Below are positions 14,369 to 22,590 of a stretch of 22,729 bases of DNA, piece after piece. Numbering within the stretch: position 1 is the stretch's first letter; each line of letters starts with the position of its first letter. A program made the position numbers and the translations under genes. Origin of the DNA: UBA4744 sp035282865 (GTDB taxonomy: Bacteria > Actinomycetota > Acidimicrobiia > Spongiisociales > UBA4744); contig DATEVB010000206.1 in assembly GCA_035282865.1 (NCBI GenBank), positions 1 to 22,729 on the forward strand, written 5' to 3'. The notes beneath the pieces are model-generated. The model was given only the letters and a program-made list of their open reading frames with translations, did not search any database and was not told the origin of the DNA.

Positions 14369-16105
14369 TCAGAACAGGCCCCTGACCCGGCCGGTGGCGG
14401 GATCGATGTCGACATTCTCGAAGGCGGGCCGGGACGGCAGTCCCGGCATGGTCCTCATCGTTCCGCATATCGGGTAGAGGAAGCCCGCTCCAACACTGGC
14501 CCGGATGTCCCGTACCGGCAGACGGAAGTCTTTCGGTACGCCCTTCCACTGAGGCTCGTGGCTCAGGCTGAGGTGGGTCTTGGCCATGCAGATGGGCAAG
14601 CGGTCGTATCCCAGGTTGGTGTAGAGCTTGAGCTTCGCCTCCGCTTCGGGCAGGAAGTCGACCCCGTTGGCACCATAAACATTGGTGGCGATCACCTCGA
14701 TCTTGTCGCGAATCGGGATGTCGAGCGGATAGAGATACCGGAAGTTCTTCGGTTGATCGCATGCCGTGGCGACGGCTTGGGCCAGGTCGATCGATCCGGC
14801 TCCACCTTGCGCCCAATGGTCGGTCATCACAGCCGCTCCTGCACCTGCCTCAATCGAGATCTTCTCGAGCAGTGAAATCTCATTGTCGGTGTCGCTGCCG
14901 AATCGATTGATCGCCACCACAACCGGAACGCCGAATCTCCTGGCAATGCCGATATGGACGACCAGGTTGGCTGCTCCCCTTTCCAGTCCGGGAAGGTTCT
15001 CCTCGATCAATTCTGCCGGAAGCGGTTTGCCGGCAATGACCCGTCCCACGCCCCCGTGCATCTTCAGCGCCCGGATGGTGGCCACGATGACCACGCAATC
15101 GGGCGTGAGGCCACTTGCCCGGCACTTGATGTCCATGAATTTCTCCATGCCGATGTCTGCACCAAACCCCGATTCGGTGACGACGTAATCGCCGAGGCGG
15201 AGTGCGATTTGGTCGGCAATGACACTTGAATTGCCGTGGGCGATGTTGGCAAACGGCCCGGTGTGCACCAGGGCCGGGGTGTGCTCGAGCGTCTGCAACA
15301 GGGTCGGCATGAGGGCGTCCTTCATGAGGACGGTCATGGCGCCCGCCACCTTCAGGTCCTCGGCCGTCACCGGGCGTCCATCGAAGGTGGTACCGACGAC
15401 GACCCTGCCCAGTCGTTCTCGCAAATCTGTGAGGTCGGCGGCCAGGGCGAGGATGGCCATGACCTCCGAGGCAACGGCGATGTCGAACCCGGCCTCGCGC
15501 GGGTTGCCATTCGGCCGGCCGCCCAGACCGATGATGACGTTGCGCAACGCCCGATCGTTCATATCCACGACCCGGGGCCAGGTCACGGCAAACGGGTTGA
15601 GATCGAGTTGGTTTCCGTGGGTGAGGTGGTTGTCGATGGCGGCGGCGAGGAGGTTGTGGGCCGCGGTAACCGCGTGGATATCGCCGGTGAGGTGGAGATT
15701 GAAGTCCTCCATCGGGATGACCTGGCTGTAGCCACCCCCGGCCGCCCCTCCCTTGATACCGAAGGTCGGTCCCATGCTCGGCTGGCGGATCGTGGTGAAC
15801 ACCCGGTGACCCAGCCGGCCCAGACCCTGGCTGAGCCCAATGGCGGTGGTGGTCTTGCCTTCGCCGAGCGGCGTCGGTGTGATAGCAGTCACGTCGATGT
15901 ACTTGCCAAGGGGCTGATCGGCGAACTTCTCCCGAACATCGAGGTGGACCTTGGCCTTGTAGGTGCCGTACAACTCGAGGTCATCGGCAGCCAACCCGAC
16001 TCGCGCCGCGATCGACAGAATCGGATCGATCGGAGCCTCTTGAGCTATGTCGAGGTCGCTGGGAACCGGGCTGCGGGGGTGAACATAGGGACCGCTCGTA
16101 CTCAT
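14369..16105 (-). CDS. fhs: Formate-tetrahydrofolate ligase
   Basis: A 578-residue enzyme that joins formate to tetrahydrofolate with ATP to give 10-formyl-THF, feeding purine synthesis and one-carbon metabolism. Diagnostic segments are YIDVTAITPTPLGEGKTTT (ATP-binding loop), TIRQPSMGPTFGIKGGAAGG, FNLHLTGDIHAVTAAHNLLA, VTESGFGADIGMEKFMDIKC, and the C-terminal GRVRGLF. The length is slightly above the usual 556-560 because of an N-terminal extension of about 20 residues. ATG 16105 is chosen because GGAG lies 5 bases upstream; an in-frame TTG at 16120 is less likely. It is divergent from the acetyl-CoA synthetase operon. The protein looks intact. Confidence 0.97.
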   Translation of the reverse strand: MSTSGPYVHPRSPVPSDLDIAQEAPIDPILSIAARVGLAADDLELYGTYKAKVHLDVREKFADQPLGKYIDVTAITPTPLGEGKTTTAIGLSQGLGRLGHRVFTTIRQPSMGPTFGIKGGAAGGGYSQVIPMEDFNLHLTGDIHAVTAAHNLLAAAIDNHLTHGNQLDLNPFAVTWPRVVDMNDRALRNVIIGLGGRPNGNPREAGFDIAVASEVMAILALAADLTDLRERLGRVVVGTTFDGRPVTAEDLKVAGAMTVLMKDALMPTLLQTLEHTPALVHTGPFANIAHGNSSVIADQIALRLGDYVVTESGFGADIGMEKFMDIKCRASGLTPDCVVIVATIRALKMHGGVGRVIAGKPLPAELIEENLPGLERGAANLVVHIGIARRFGVPVVVAINRFGSDTDNEISLLEKISIEAGAGAAVMTDHWAQGGAGSIDLAQAVATACDQPKNFRYLYPLDIPIRDKIEVIATNVYGANGVDFLPEAEAKLKLYTNLGYDRLPICMAKTHLSLSHEPQWKGVPKDFRLPVRDIRASVGAGFLYPICGTMRTMPGLPSRPAFENVDIDPATGRVRGLF

Positions 16106-16286
16106 CGGATCTCCGTCCAAACGGTGATGCTTCGAGTGTAGCGATGAGCCCTTTCGTTATTTTGCTGCCGGTCGGCCTGGTGTTTGTGGCCCTTCGTACC
16201 TTGTACCCGGAGTGCCGATCATGGACGCTATGAGCGTGGGCGTGGTGCGCGCCCACGGGCAGTTCCCGCGCCGAGAAGGAGGCGCA
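16106..16286. promoter_or_regulatory. Divergent intergenic region between fhs and the acs operon
   Basis: These 181 bases must hold the promoters for both directions. The only clear symmetric element is GTAC-CTT-GTAC at 16196-16206. The strong ribosome binding site AAGGAGG at 16276-16282 belongs to the synthetase. Reading frames through this region add about 25 unlikely residues to the synthetase and are rejected. Confidence 0.4.
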
Positions 16287-18080
16287 ATGCAGTTCGAGCC
16301 CATTCCGAAAACCGGCCCCTTTCCGGTGTCCCCCAACCTCACCGACTACGCATCGTCGTATGCGTCGTTCACCTGGGACGAAGCTTGGCGACATCTGGAA
16401 GGGTTCCCGGAGGGCAAGATCAACATCGCTCACGAGGCGATCGACCGTCACGCAACGGGACCTCGTGGTGATCACGTGGCTATCCGCTGGCTCGGCAAGA
16501 AGGGTGAAGTTCGGGACTTCACCTATGCCGAGCTGGCCGGATCCACCTCGAGGTTCGCCAGCGCGTTGAGGAGCCTCGGAGTCGGAAAACTCGACCGGGT
16601 CTTTGTGCTCGCCAATCGTATTCCCGAGCTGTACATCGCGGCACTCGGCATCCTCAAGAACGGCAGCGTGTTTGCACCTCTGTTCTCGGCGTTCGGGCCC
16701 GACCCGATCAGGAAACGAATGTCGATCGGCCAGGGCAAGGTGCTGATCACGACCGACGTGCTGTACAAGCGGAAGATCGCCAAGATCCGCCACACCCTCC
16801 CCGACCTCGAGCATGTCATCCTGGTGAGTTCCAAACCGGAACCCTCCCAGGTGGCCGGCACCCACGACTTCGGCGAGCTGGTGGCGAAAGGTTCCGAGCA
16901 TTTCCAGACCGAGCCGATGGACAAGGAAGACATGGCTTTGCTGCACTTCACCAGCGGCACGACCGGCACCCCGAAGGGCGCGGTACATGTTCACGGGGCG
17001 GTGCTCTACCACCATCTGACCGGCCGGTATGCACTCGATATGCATCCCGACGATGTCTTCTGGTGTACGGCCGATCCGGGTTGGGTGACGGGTACCTCTT
17101 ACGGGATCATCTCGCCGCTGACAAACGGTCTGACCAACATCGTCGACGAAGGCGAGTTCGACGCCGAGCGCTGGTACCGAACCCTGCAGGACCAGAAAGT
17201 CACCATCTGGTACACAGCTCCAACGGCGGTGCGCATGATGATGAAGATCGGGGCCGACGTTCCCCGCGAGTTCGATCTGTCCCAACTCCGTTTGATCGCC
17301 AGCGTCGGCGAGCCCTTGAACCCGGAAGCGGTCCTGTGGGGCCGGGAAGCCTTCGGGCTTCCCATCCACGACAATTGGTGGCAAACCGAGACCGGCGGGA
17401 TCATGATCTCCAACTACGTATCGGAGGAGATCAGGCCCGGCTCGATGGGTCGTCCGGTGCCCGGTATCGAGGCGGCCATTCTGCGTCGCGATGACCGGGG
17501 CAAGATCGTCGTTGGTGACGACGGCCAAGCTGAGGTGATCAAAGAGTCTCTGGCCGAAGGCGAGTTGGCCCTCCGGCCGGGGTGGCCGTCGATGTTCCGG
17601 GGCTATATCAACATGGAGGAGCGTTATCAGGATTGCTTCGTGGGTGGCTGGTACCACACCGGCGACCTGGCCGAGCGCGACGCGGACGGGTACTTCTGGT
17701 TTGTGGGCCGGGCCGACGACGTCATTAAATCTGCCGGGCACCTCATCGGTCCGTTTGAGGTCGAGAGCGCCCTCATGGAACACCCGGCGGTGGCTGAGGC
17801 GGGAGTGATCGGCAAACCGGATGAAGTAGCCGGGGAGATCGTCAAGGCATTTGTTGCCCTCAAAGACGGGTTCGTGTGGAACCCCGAATTGGAGAAGGAA
17901 TTGATCGGCTGGGGCCGCGTCAAGCTGGGGGCATCGGTCGCTCCCCGCGAAATAGCCTTCGAGCCGAACCTTCCCAGAACCAGAAGCGGGAAGATCATGC
18001 GCCGTTTGCTGAGAGCGTGGGAACTGGGCCTACCGGAGGGTGACCTCTCGACACTGGAGAAGCTGGAGGAGAACTCATGA
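16287..18080 (+). CDS. acsA: Acetyl-CoA synthetase (AMP-forming)
   Basis: A 597-residue acyl-adenylate-forming enzyme that converts acetate (or a similar short acid), ATP and CoA to acyl-CoA, AMP and pyrophosphate. Core motifs are the AMP-binding loop HFTSGTTGTPKG near residue 218, PGWVTGTSYGI, DNWWQTETGG, and the hinge YHTGDLAERD with VGRADDVIKSAGHLIGPFE. The C-terminal RTRSGKIMRR has Lys569, the conserved lysine controlled by acetylation in this family. Domain order and length fit the bacterial AcsA subgroup. The ATG at 16287 is preceded by AAGGAGG, the strongest ribosome binding site in the window. It is the first gene of a five-gene operon, and its stop overlaps the E1 alpha start (ATGA). 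Confidence 0.92.
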   Translation: MQFEPIPKTGPFPVSPNLTDYASSYASFTWDEAWRHLEGFPEGKINIAHEAIDRHATGPRGDHVAIRWLGKKGEVRDFTYAELAGSTSRFASALRSLGVGKLDRVFVLANRIPELYIAALGILKNGSVFAPLFSAFGPDPIRKRMSIGQGKVLITTDVLYKRKIAKIRHTLPDLEHVILVSSKPEPSQVAGTHDFGELVAKGSEHFQTEPMDKEDMALLHFTSGTTGTPKGAVHVHGAVLYHHLTGRYALDMHPDDVFWCTADPGWVTGTSYGIISPLTNGLTNIVDEGEFDAERWYRTLQDQKVTIWYTAPTAVRMMMKIGADVPREFDLSQLRLIASVGEPLNPEAVLWGREAFGLPIHDNWWQTETGGIMISNYVSEEIRPGSMGRPVPGIEAAILRRDDRGKIVVGDDGQAEVIKESLAEGELALRPGWPSMFRGYINMEERYQDCFVGGWYHTGDLAERDADGYFWFVGRADDVIKSAGHLIGPFEVESALMEHPAVAEAGVIGKPDEVAGEIVKAFVALKDGFVWNPELEKELIGWGRVKLGASVAPREIAFEPNLPRTRSGKIMRRLLRAWELGLPEGDLSTLEKLEENS

Positions 18081-19072
18081 GTGACGACCCGGCCGATCCG
18101 GTCCTTGATCGGGACCACAGTCTGCATCTGCTCCACCAGATGATTCGCATCCGCCGTTTCGAGGAGAAATGCGCCGAGCTGTATCAGCAGGAAAAGATCC
18201 GCGGCTTCCTGCACCTTTACATCGGTGAAGAAGCCGTAGCAGTCGGCGTTATGGAGCAGCTCACCCTCGACGATCCGGTGATCGCCACCTACCGGGAGCA
18301 CGGTCATGCGCTCATCCGCGGTGTGCCGGCGGCATTGATCATGGCTGAGATGTACGGGAAAGTGGAAGGGTGCAGCATGGGGCGGGGCGGCTCCATGCAT
18401 CTCTTCGACAAGGACACCCGCTTTTATGGGGGCAACGCCATCGTCGGTGGGGGCCTACCGCTGGCCGTCGGCTTCGGACTGGCCGCCAAGATGCAGCAAT
18501 CCAACGCGATAGCCGTGGCGTTCTTCGGCGAAGGGGCGGTTGCCGAGGGCGAGTTCCACGAATCGATGAACCTGGCTGCCCTCTGGCATCTGCCGGTGCT
18601 CTTTTGCTGCGAGAACAACCTGTACGCCATGGGCACTGCCCTGGTGCGATCCGAGTCCGAGACCAACCTGGCGCTGAAGGCGGCTGCCTACGAGATTCCG
18701 GCCTGGAAGGTCGACGGGATGAATGTGCTGGCCGTCGAAGACGCAGCCCGGCGGGCGGTGGCTGCCGTGCGGGGTGGAGGCGGCCCGCTGTTCCTCGAGC
18801 TGGAGACCTACCGGTTCCGGGCCCACTCGATGTTCGATCCCGAGCTCTATCGCCGGCGAGACGAAGTCGAGGCGTGGAAGCACCGCGATCCGATCGTCCT
18901 GTTTACCAACCGGCTGCGTGAGGCGGGGGTTCTCTCCGATCGGGATCTCCAGCTGATCGAGGAAGACGTCCAGGCCGAAGTTGGGTCTGCGGTTGAGTTC
19001 GCCGAAGCCGGAACCTGGGAGCCGGTCGAAGACCTCACCCGGTTCGTGTACAGCGAGGAGCCGGTGTCATGA
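18077..19072 (+). CDS. 2-oxo acid/acetoin dehydrogenase E1 alpha subunit
   Basis: A 331-residue thiamine-diphosphate-dependent E1 alpha subunit. It shows MIRIRRFEEKCAELYQ, HLYIGEEAVAVGVM, YREHGHALIRG, and CSMGRGGSMHLFD. The thiamine-diphosphate site GEGAVAEGEFHESMNLAA (normally GDGAxNxGxxxEa) ends in CCENN. It then has AWKVDGMNVLAV and YRFRAHSMFDP, which contains the phosphorylation-loop-like RxHS. The subunit length and the neighbouring synthetase fit both pyruvate dehydrogenase and acetoin dehydrogenase (AcoA). In Cupriavidus necator an acetyl-CoA synthetase gene (acoE) lies with acoXABC. Sequence reading alone cannot decide between them. It is coupled by ATGA overlaps at both ends. Confidence 0.9.
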   Translation: MSDDPADPVLDRDHSLHLLHQMIRIRRFEEKCAELYQQEKIRGFLHLYIGEEAVAVGVMEQLTLDDPVIATYREHGHALIRGVPAALIMAEMYGKVEGCSMGRGGSMHLFDKDTRFYGGNAIVGGGLPLAVGFGLAAKMQQSNAIAVAFFGEGAVAEGEFHESMNLAALWHLPVLFCCENNLYAMGTALVRSESETNLALKAAAYEIPAWKVDGMNVLAVEDAARRAVAAVRGGGGPLFLELETYRFRAHSMFDPELYRRRDEVEAWKHRDPIVLFTNRLREAGVLSDRDLQLIEEDVQAEVGSAVEFAEAGTWEPVEDLTRFVYSEEPVS

Positions 19073-20055
19073 CCGACATGATCAAGATCACCTATCGGGA
19101 AGCGGTGCGGGAGGCGATCAGGGAAGCGATGCGCCGGGACTCCCGGGTGTTCCTCATGGGAGAGGACGTCGGGATGTACGGTGGCTGCTACGCCGTGAGC
19201 AAGGGACTGCTCGAGGAGTTCGGTCCTGAGCGGATCCGCGACACCCCGCTCTCCGAGTCCGGTTTCACCGGAGCCGGGATCGCCGCCGCCGTCGCCGGGA
19301 TGCGCCCGATTGTCGAGGTGATGACCTGCAACTTCTCCCTGCTGGCCCTGGATCAGATCCTCAACACCGCCGCCACCTGGTTGCACATGTCGGGCGGGCA
19401 GTTCAACGTTCCGGTAGTCATCCGGATGGCAACCGGTGCCGGACGCCAGTTGGCTGCGCAGCATTCGCACAGTCTGGAAGGATGGTTCGCCCACATTCCC
19501 GGCATCAAGGTGGTTGCGCCCGCCACCCTCGAAGATGCCCGCGGCATGCTGTGGAGCGCTCTCGAGGATCCGGACCCGGTGCTCATCTTTGAGAATGCGT
19601 CGCTATACGGGGTGCAGGGGGAGCTGGCCGTCGACGCCGGCCCGGTCCCGATCGAAGGAGCTGCCGTACGCCGTGAGGGCGAAGAAGTCTCGCTCATCAC
19701 CTACGGCGGGAGCTTGCCGAAGACGCTCGACGCAGCCGCCCTGCTTGCCGCCGAAGGTATCGAGGCAGACGTACTCGACCTACGTTCACTCCGGCCCCTC
19801 GACCGTGAGGCCATTGTGGAGACCGTGACCAAGACCCACCGGGCGGTGATCATCGACGAAGGGTGGAAGAGCGGGAGTATCTCGGCCGAGGTGATGGCCG
19901 GAATCATGGAAGGTGGCTTCTACGAGCTCGATGCGCCCATCCGGCGGGTGTGCACCGAAGAGGTGCCCATTCCCTATCCGAAGCACCTCGAAGAGGCGGC
20001 CCTTCCTCAGGTAGACAAGATCGTGGCGGCAGCGAAGGAGGTGATGAGGCGGTGA
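19069..20055 (+). CDS. 2-oxo acid/acetoin dehydrogenase E1 beta subunit
   Basis: A 328-residue E1 beta subunit that forms the alpha2beta2 E1 with the preceding product. Typical segments are ITYREAVREAIREAM, VFLMGEDVGMYGGCYAVS, DTPLSESGFTGAGIAAA, GAGRQLAAQHSHSLEGWFAH, GIKVVAPATLEDARG, ADVLDLRSLRPLDRE, and VPIPYPKHLEEAALPQ. The QHSxSLE-x-WFAH run is typical of pyruvate and acetoin enzymes rather than branched-chain ones (family knowledge). A second ATG (MIKITY) lies four codons in and is the other possible start. The coding region overlaps E1 alpha by 4 bases and E2 by 4 bases. Confidence 0.92.
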   Translation: MTDMIKITYREAVREAIREAMRRDSRVFLMGEDVGMYGGCYAVSKGLLEEFGPERIRDTPLSESGFTGAGIAAAVAGMRPIVEVMTCNFSLLALDQILNTAATWLHMSGGQFNVPVVIRMATGAGRQLAAQHSHSLEGWFAHIPGIKVVAPATLEDARGMLWSALEDPDPVLIFENASLYGVQGELAVDAGPVPIEGAAVRREGEEVSLITYGGSLPKTLDAAALLAAEGIEADVLDLRSLRPLDREAIVETVTKTHRAVIIDEGWKSGSISAEVMAGIMEGGFYELDAPIRRVCTEEVPIPYPKHLEEAALPQVDKIVAAAKEVMRR

Positions 20056-21440
20056 CCGATTTCAAGATGCCATCGCTCGGAGCCGACATGGACCGCGGCA
20101 AGGTTGTCGAGTGGTTACTCAAGGAAGGCGATCCGTTTGAACGGGGCGGAGTGATTGTCCTGGTCGAGACCGACAAGGGGATCATCGACGTCGAGATCTG
20201 GGATAGCGGGACCATGGAGGAGATCGTCGTCGGGTCCGGCGAGGAAGTTGCCGTCGGCACCGTCATCGCTCGTTACCGCCCGGCGGAGGAGGAGCCTCCG
20301 CCGATCGTCGTAACCCTGCCGGAGGTAGGAGAGCGCGAGATAGCCGAGGCTATCGAAGGGCCGGCTGAGGAGGAGATGCGGCCTGCCGCTGTGACAGCCG
20401 AGCCGGCCTGGGCGGTCGGTGCAAACGAGGCCCGTCATCCGCACGTGACACCACCGATCCGGCACCTGGCCCACCACCTCGAGGTCGACATGGGCACTCT
20501 CATCGGTACCGGCCCGGGGGGTTCGATCACCAGAGGGGACGTGGAGCGGGCAGCCCGACCTCCGGCTACCCGGCCGGAGGAACGTCTCCTCATCTCGCCG
20601 CGCGCCCTGCGAGTCGCCGAAGAGCTTGGCATCGACCCGGCGTCGGTGGCCGGTGGTGGTCCCGGCGGCGTCATCACCGAGGATGACATCCGGGCCCAGG
20701 CCGGTCCCACCGAGCCACCGGCGGTAGCTACGGAGTCCGTCCAGCCCGGGGTTGAGGAGGACGGTACCGAGAGGCAACGCTTGGCGATGCGCCGGGCGAT
20801 CGGCCAGGTGATGGCCAGGTCGAAGCGGGAGATTCCGCACTACTACCTGGGTGCCGATATCGACATGACCCGGGCGCTGGCGTGGGTCGAGGAGGAGAAT
20901 CTGCGCAGATCGATGGCGGACCGGCTGTTGCCGGCAGTGTTGCTGTTGAAAGCGGCCGCCCGCGCCATTGGCGATGTGCCGGAAGTGAACGGGTTCTGGC
21001 TGGACGATGCTTTCCAACCGAGTGACGACATTCACCTGGGTGTGGCGGTATCGCTTCGGCATGGTGGTCTCATCGCCCCCGCCATTCACCACGCGGACCA
21101 AAAGAGTCTGGATGAACTGATGACTGCGCTGAAGGACATCGTGGCGCGGGCCCGGACGGGCCGGTTGCGGAGTTCCGAGATGTCCGACCCGACCATAACG
21201 GTCACCAATCTCGGCGACCGGGGGGTCGGTGAGGTGTACGGCGTCATTTACGCCCCGCAAGTTGCATTGATCGGATTTGGAAAGGCCACCCCGCGGCCGT
21301 GGGTCGTGGACGGTCTCCTCGGCATCCGGCCGATTGTTCGAGCCACGCTGTCCGCCGACCACCGGGTCTCCGATGGGCACCGGGGCGGCATCTACCTGCA
21401 GGCGGTCGATCGCTACCTGCAAGAACCGGAGCAGCTATGA
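20052..21440 (+). CDS. Dihydrolipoamide acyltransferase (E2) with tandem E3-binding-like domains
   Basis: A 462-residue E2. Residues 1-75 are a lipoyl domain with the lipoylated lysine in VETDKGIID. A Pro/Glu linker follows. Residues about 128-165 (TPPIRHLAHHLEVD, GTGPGGSITRGDVERA) and about 179-215 (SPRALRVAEELGID, GGGPGGVITEDDIRAQ) are two separate copies of the peripheral subunit-binding domain; bacterial E2 proteins usually have one. The catalytic domain starts near residue 239 and keeps the active-site DHRVSDG with His437 and Asp441. The GTG start at 20052 is chosen because it overlaps the E1 beta stop and places the lipoyl domain at the N-terminus. A much longer frame from 19863 lies inside E1 beta. 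Confidence 0.93.
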   Translation: MTDFKMPSLGADMDRGKVVEWLLKEGDPFERGGVIVLVETDKGIIDVEIWDSGTMEEIVVGSGEEVAVGTVIARYRPAEEEPPPIVVTLPEVGEREIAEAIEGPAEEEMRPAAVTAEPAWAVGANEARHPHVTPPIRHLAHHLEVDMGTLIGTGPGGSITRGDVERAARPPATRPEERLLISPRALRVAEELGIDPASVAGGGPGGVITEDDIRAQAGPTEPPAVATESVQPGVEEDGTERQRLAMRRAIGQVMARSKREIPHYYLGADIDMTRALAWVEEENLRRSMADRLLPAVLLLKAAARAIGDVPEVNGFWLDDAFQPSDDIHLGVAVSLRHGGLIAPAIHHADQKSLDELMTALKDIVARARTGRLRSSEMSDPTITVTNLGDRGVGEVYGVIYAPQVALIGFGKATPRPWVVDGLLGIRPIVRATLSADHRVSDGHRGGIYLQAVDRYLQEPEQL

Positions 21441-21682
21441 AACCAGCTGAAGCCCTCGCTGTGATCCTGTCCGTGCTGGCCGACATCGCCCCCGAAGTTG
21501 ATTCCGATGAGATCGACCCCGGTGTGGATCTGACCGAACAGCTCGACTTGGATTCGATGGACTATCTGAACTGGATGCTGGGTATCAACCAGGAGACCGG
21601 CATCGAGATCCCGGAGCGGGACTACCCGAAGTTCATGACTCTCCATGGGGCCGTCGACTATCTGGTCGGAGCCAGGGTGTAG
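21437..21682 (+). CDS. Acyl carrier protein co-encoded with the dehydrogenase complex
   Basis: An 81-residue phosphopantetheine-binding carrier protein. Ser40 in LDLDSMDYLNW is the expected attachment site, and the acidic helix II (YLNWMLGINQETGIEI) is typical. No fatty-acid or polyketide enzyme is nearby. The gene is the last of the operon, and its ATG overlaps the E2 stop (ATGA at 21437-21440), so it is almost certainly made with E2. Possible roles are an alternative acyl acceptor from E2, a lipoate-precursor (octanoyl) carrier, or a substrate carrier loaded by the synthetase; all are inference. A longer frame from 21299 lies inside E2 and is rejected. Confidence 0.87.
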   Translation: MKPAEALAVILSVLADIAPEVDSDEIDPGVDLTEQLDLDSMDYLNWMLGINQETGIEIPERDYPKFMTLHGAVDYLVGARV

Positions 21683-21711
21683 GTCGCCGCCGGCTTTCTG
21701 CGCTTGGGTAA

Positions 21712-21749
21712 GAACGAAACAAGGAGAGGCCCCTTGAGGGGGCCCCTCC
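21712..21749 (-). terminator. Rho-independent terminator for RNase P RNA
   Basis: On the minus strand, GGAGGGGCCCC-CTCAA-GGGGCCTCTCC forms an 11-base stem with one G-U pair (21723-21749). It is followed by TTGTTTCGTTCTT. It lies 7 bases beyond the 3' end of the RNA gene. The stem could also slow transcription of the convergent operon, but the plus strand has no T-tract. Confidence 0.75.
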
Positions 21750-21756
21750 CAAACCC

Positions 21757-22178
21757 GCGAGTCCGCCTATAAGCCGGATTCTGTACCGATCCTGAGATCG
21801 GTGACGGTCATCTATCTGGGGCAGACGTTTCCGTCGGCCTCGGTGCGGCCTACCTGGGAGATAGGGCGGGTCACCCGCTCCCTGCTTGGCCTTGCTCCCG
21901 GTGGGGTTTGCCGAGCCGTGCCGGTCGCCCGGCCCGCTGGTGGTCTCTTACACCACCGTTTCACCTTTGCCTGTGAAGTGATGCTCATCACACCACTGCG
22001 AGATCGAAACCCCGCACGGGACGGTCATGCAACCGTCTCGTCCCATCGGCCGTCTGTTCTCTGTGGCACTTTCCGTCGGTTCACACCGCCTGGACGTTAT
22101 CCAGCACCGCGCCCTGTGGAGTCCGGACTTTCCTCTACGGGTTCCGAAGAACCAACAGCGACCGTCCGGCGGACTCGC
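21757..22178 (-). ncRNA. rnpB: RNase P RNA (bacterial type A)
   Basis: The minus strand carries the hallmark conserved blocks of RNase P RNA, the catalytic subunit that trims the 5' leader from tRNA precursors. GAGGAAAGTCCGGACTCC (near 22135-22118) is the 5' half of helix P4. ACAGAATCCGGCTTATAGG (near 21783-21765) is the 3' block. The ends are fixed by a perfect 11-base P1 helix: GCGAGTCCGCC at 22178-22168 pairs with GGCGGACTCGC at 21767-21757. The length of about 422 nucleotides suits high-GC actinobacterial type A RNAs. The true transcript ends may lie a few bases outside P1. Several small ORFs across this region on both strands are not genes. Confidence 0.95.
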
Positions 22179-22227
22179 TTGGACAGGATACCTTCTCAAC
22201 GGCCTTGAATACAGGATTGCATCCGAA

Positions 22228-22590
22228 TCAACGCTCTCCGCGGCCCCCGATTGAGCCACCCGCCGCTCCGAGGAAAGCGGCGAGAAGAGCATACCCGGCC
22301 AGGGTGAGCGGGGTAGCACCGCTGCCGCGCAAGAGCGCATCGGTTCCGACCACTGCTGCCGTCAGCAACGCCGCGAGCGAGCCGTTCAGTGGCAGCTGGT
22401 CGGACACGAATTTGGCGGCGGTGAACCCGGCGACGAAGAGGCCAACCACCGCTCCCAGGACGATGCCCAGTGAGAACGGGTCGGCAGCACCGACGGAACC
22501 TGCCATCAAAGACACCACCAACCCGGCCATCACAGTCGACAGTAGGCCGGCCCCGGCCCCGATCAGCACCGCCCTCCACCGAATCACCAC
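22228..22590 (-). CDS. Small four-helix membrane protein (possibly TIGR04086-like)
   Basis: A 120-residue, very hydrophobic protein with four predicted membrane helices. They lie roughly at residues 7-29 (AVLIGAGAGLLSTV), 38-60 (FSLGIVLGAVVGLFVAGF), 70-84 (GSLAALLTAAVV) and 93-115, and the end is a basic GGRGER. Glycine-rich helices and short loops resemble the TIGR04086/DUF3792 small membrane protein group, but this is only a resemblance. The start is GTG 22590, with GGAGGAG 5 bases upstream; a second GTG follows directly. It lies immediately upstream of the RNase P RNA gene on the same strand. Function unknown. Confidence 0.75.
   Translation of the reverse strand: MVIRWRAVLIGAGAGLLSTVMAGLVVSLMAGSVGAADPFSLGIVLGAVVGLFVAGFTAAKFVSDQLPLNGSLAALLTAAVVGTDALLRGSGATPLTLAGYALLAAFLGAAGGSIGGRGER

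Noticed and set aside
15981..17783. A 600-codon minus-strand open frame across the acetyl-CoA synthetase
   Set aside because: It is antisense to an unmistakable acetyl-CoA synthetase, its product has no family features, and it crosses the divergent promoter region; GC-rich codon bias produces such frames.
19863..20051. N-terminal extension of E2 by 63 codons
   Set aside because: It lies inside E1 beta in another frame, and the lipoyl domain starts right after GTG 20052.
20115..21422. A 435-codon minus-strand open frame across E2
   Set aside because: It is a shadow of the E2 gene with no recognisable domain.
21801..22340. Several ORFs on both strands between the ACP and the last membrane protein
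   Set aside because: They lie within the RNase P RNA gene, which is identified by its conserved blocks and P1 helix.
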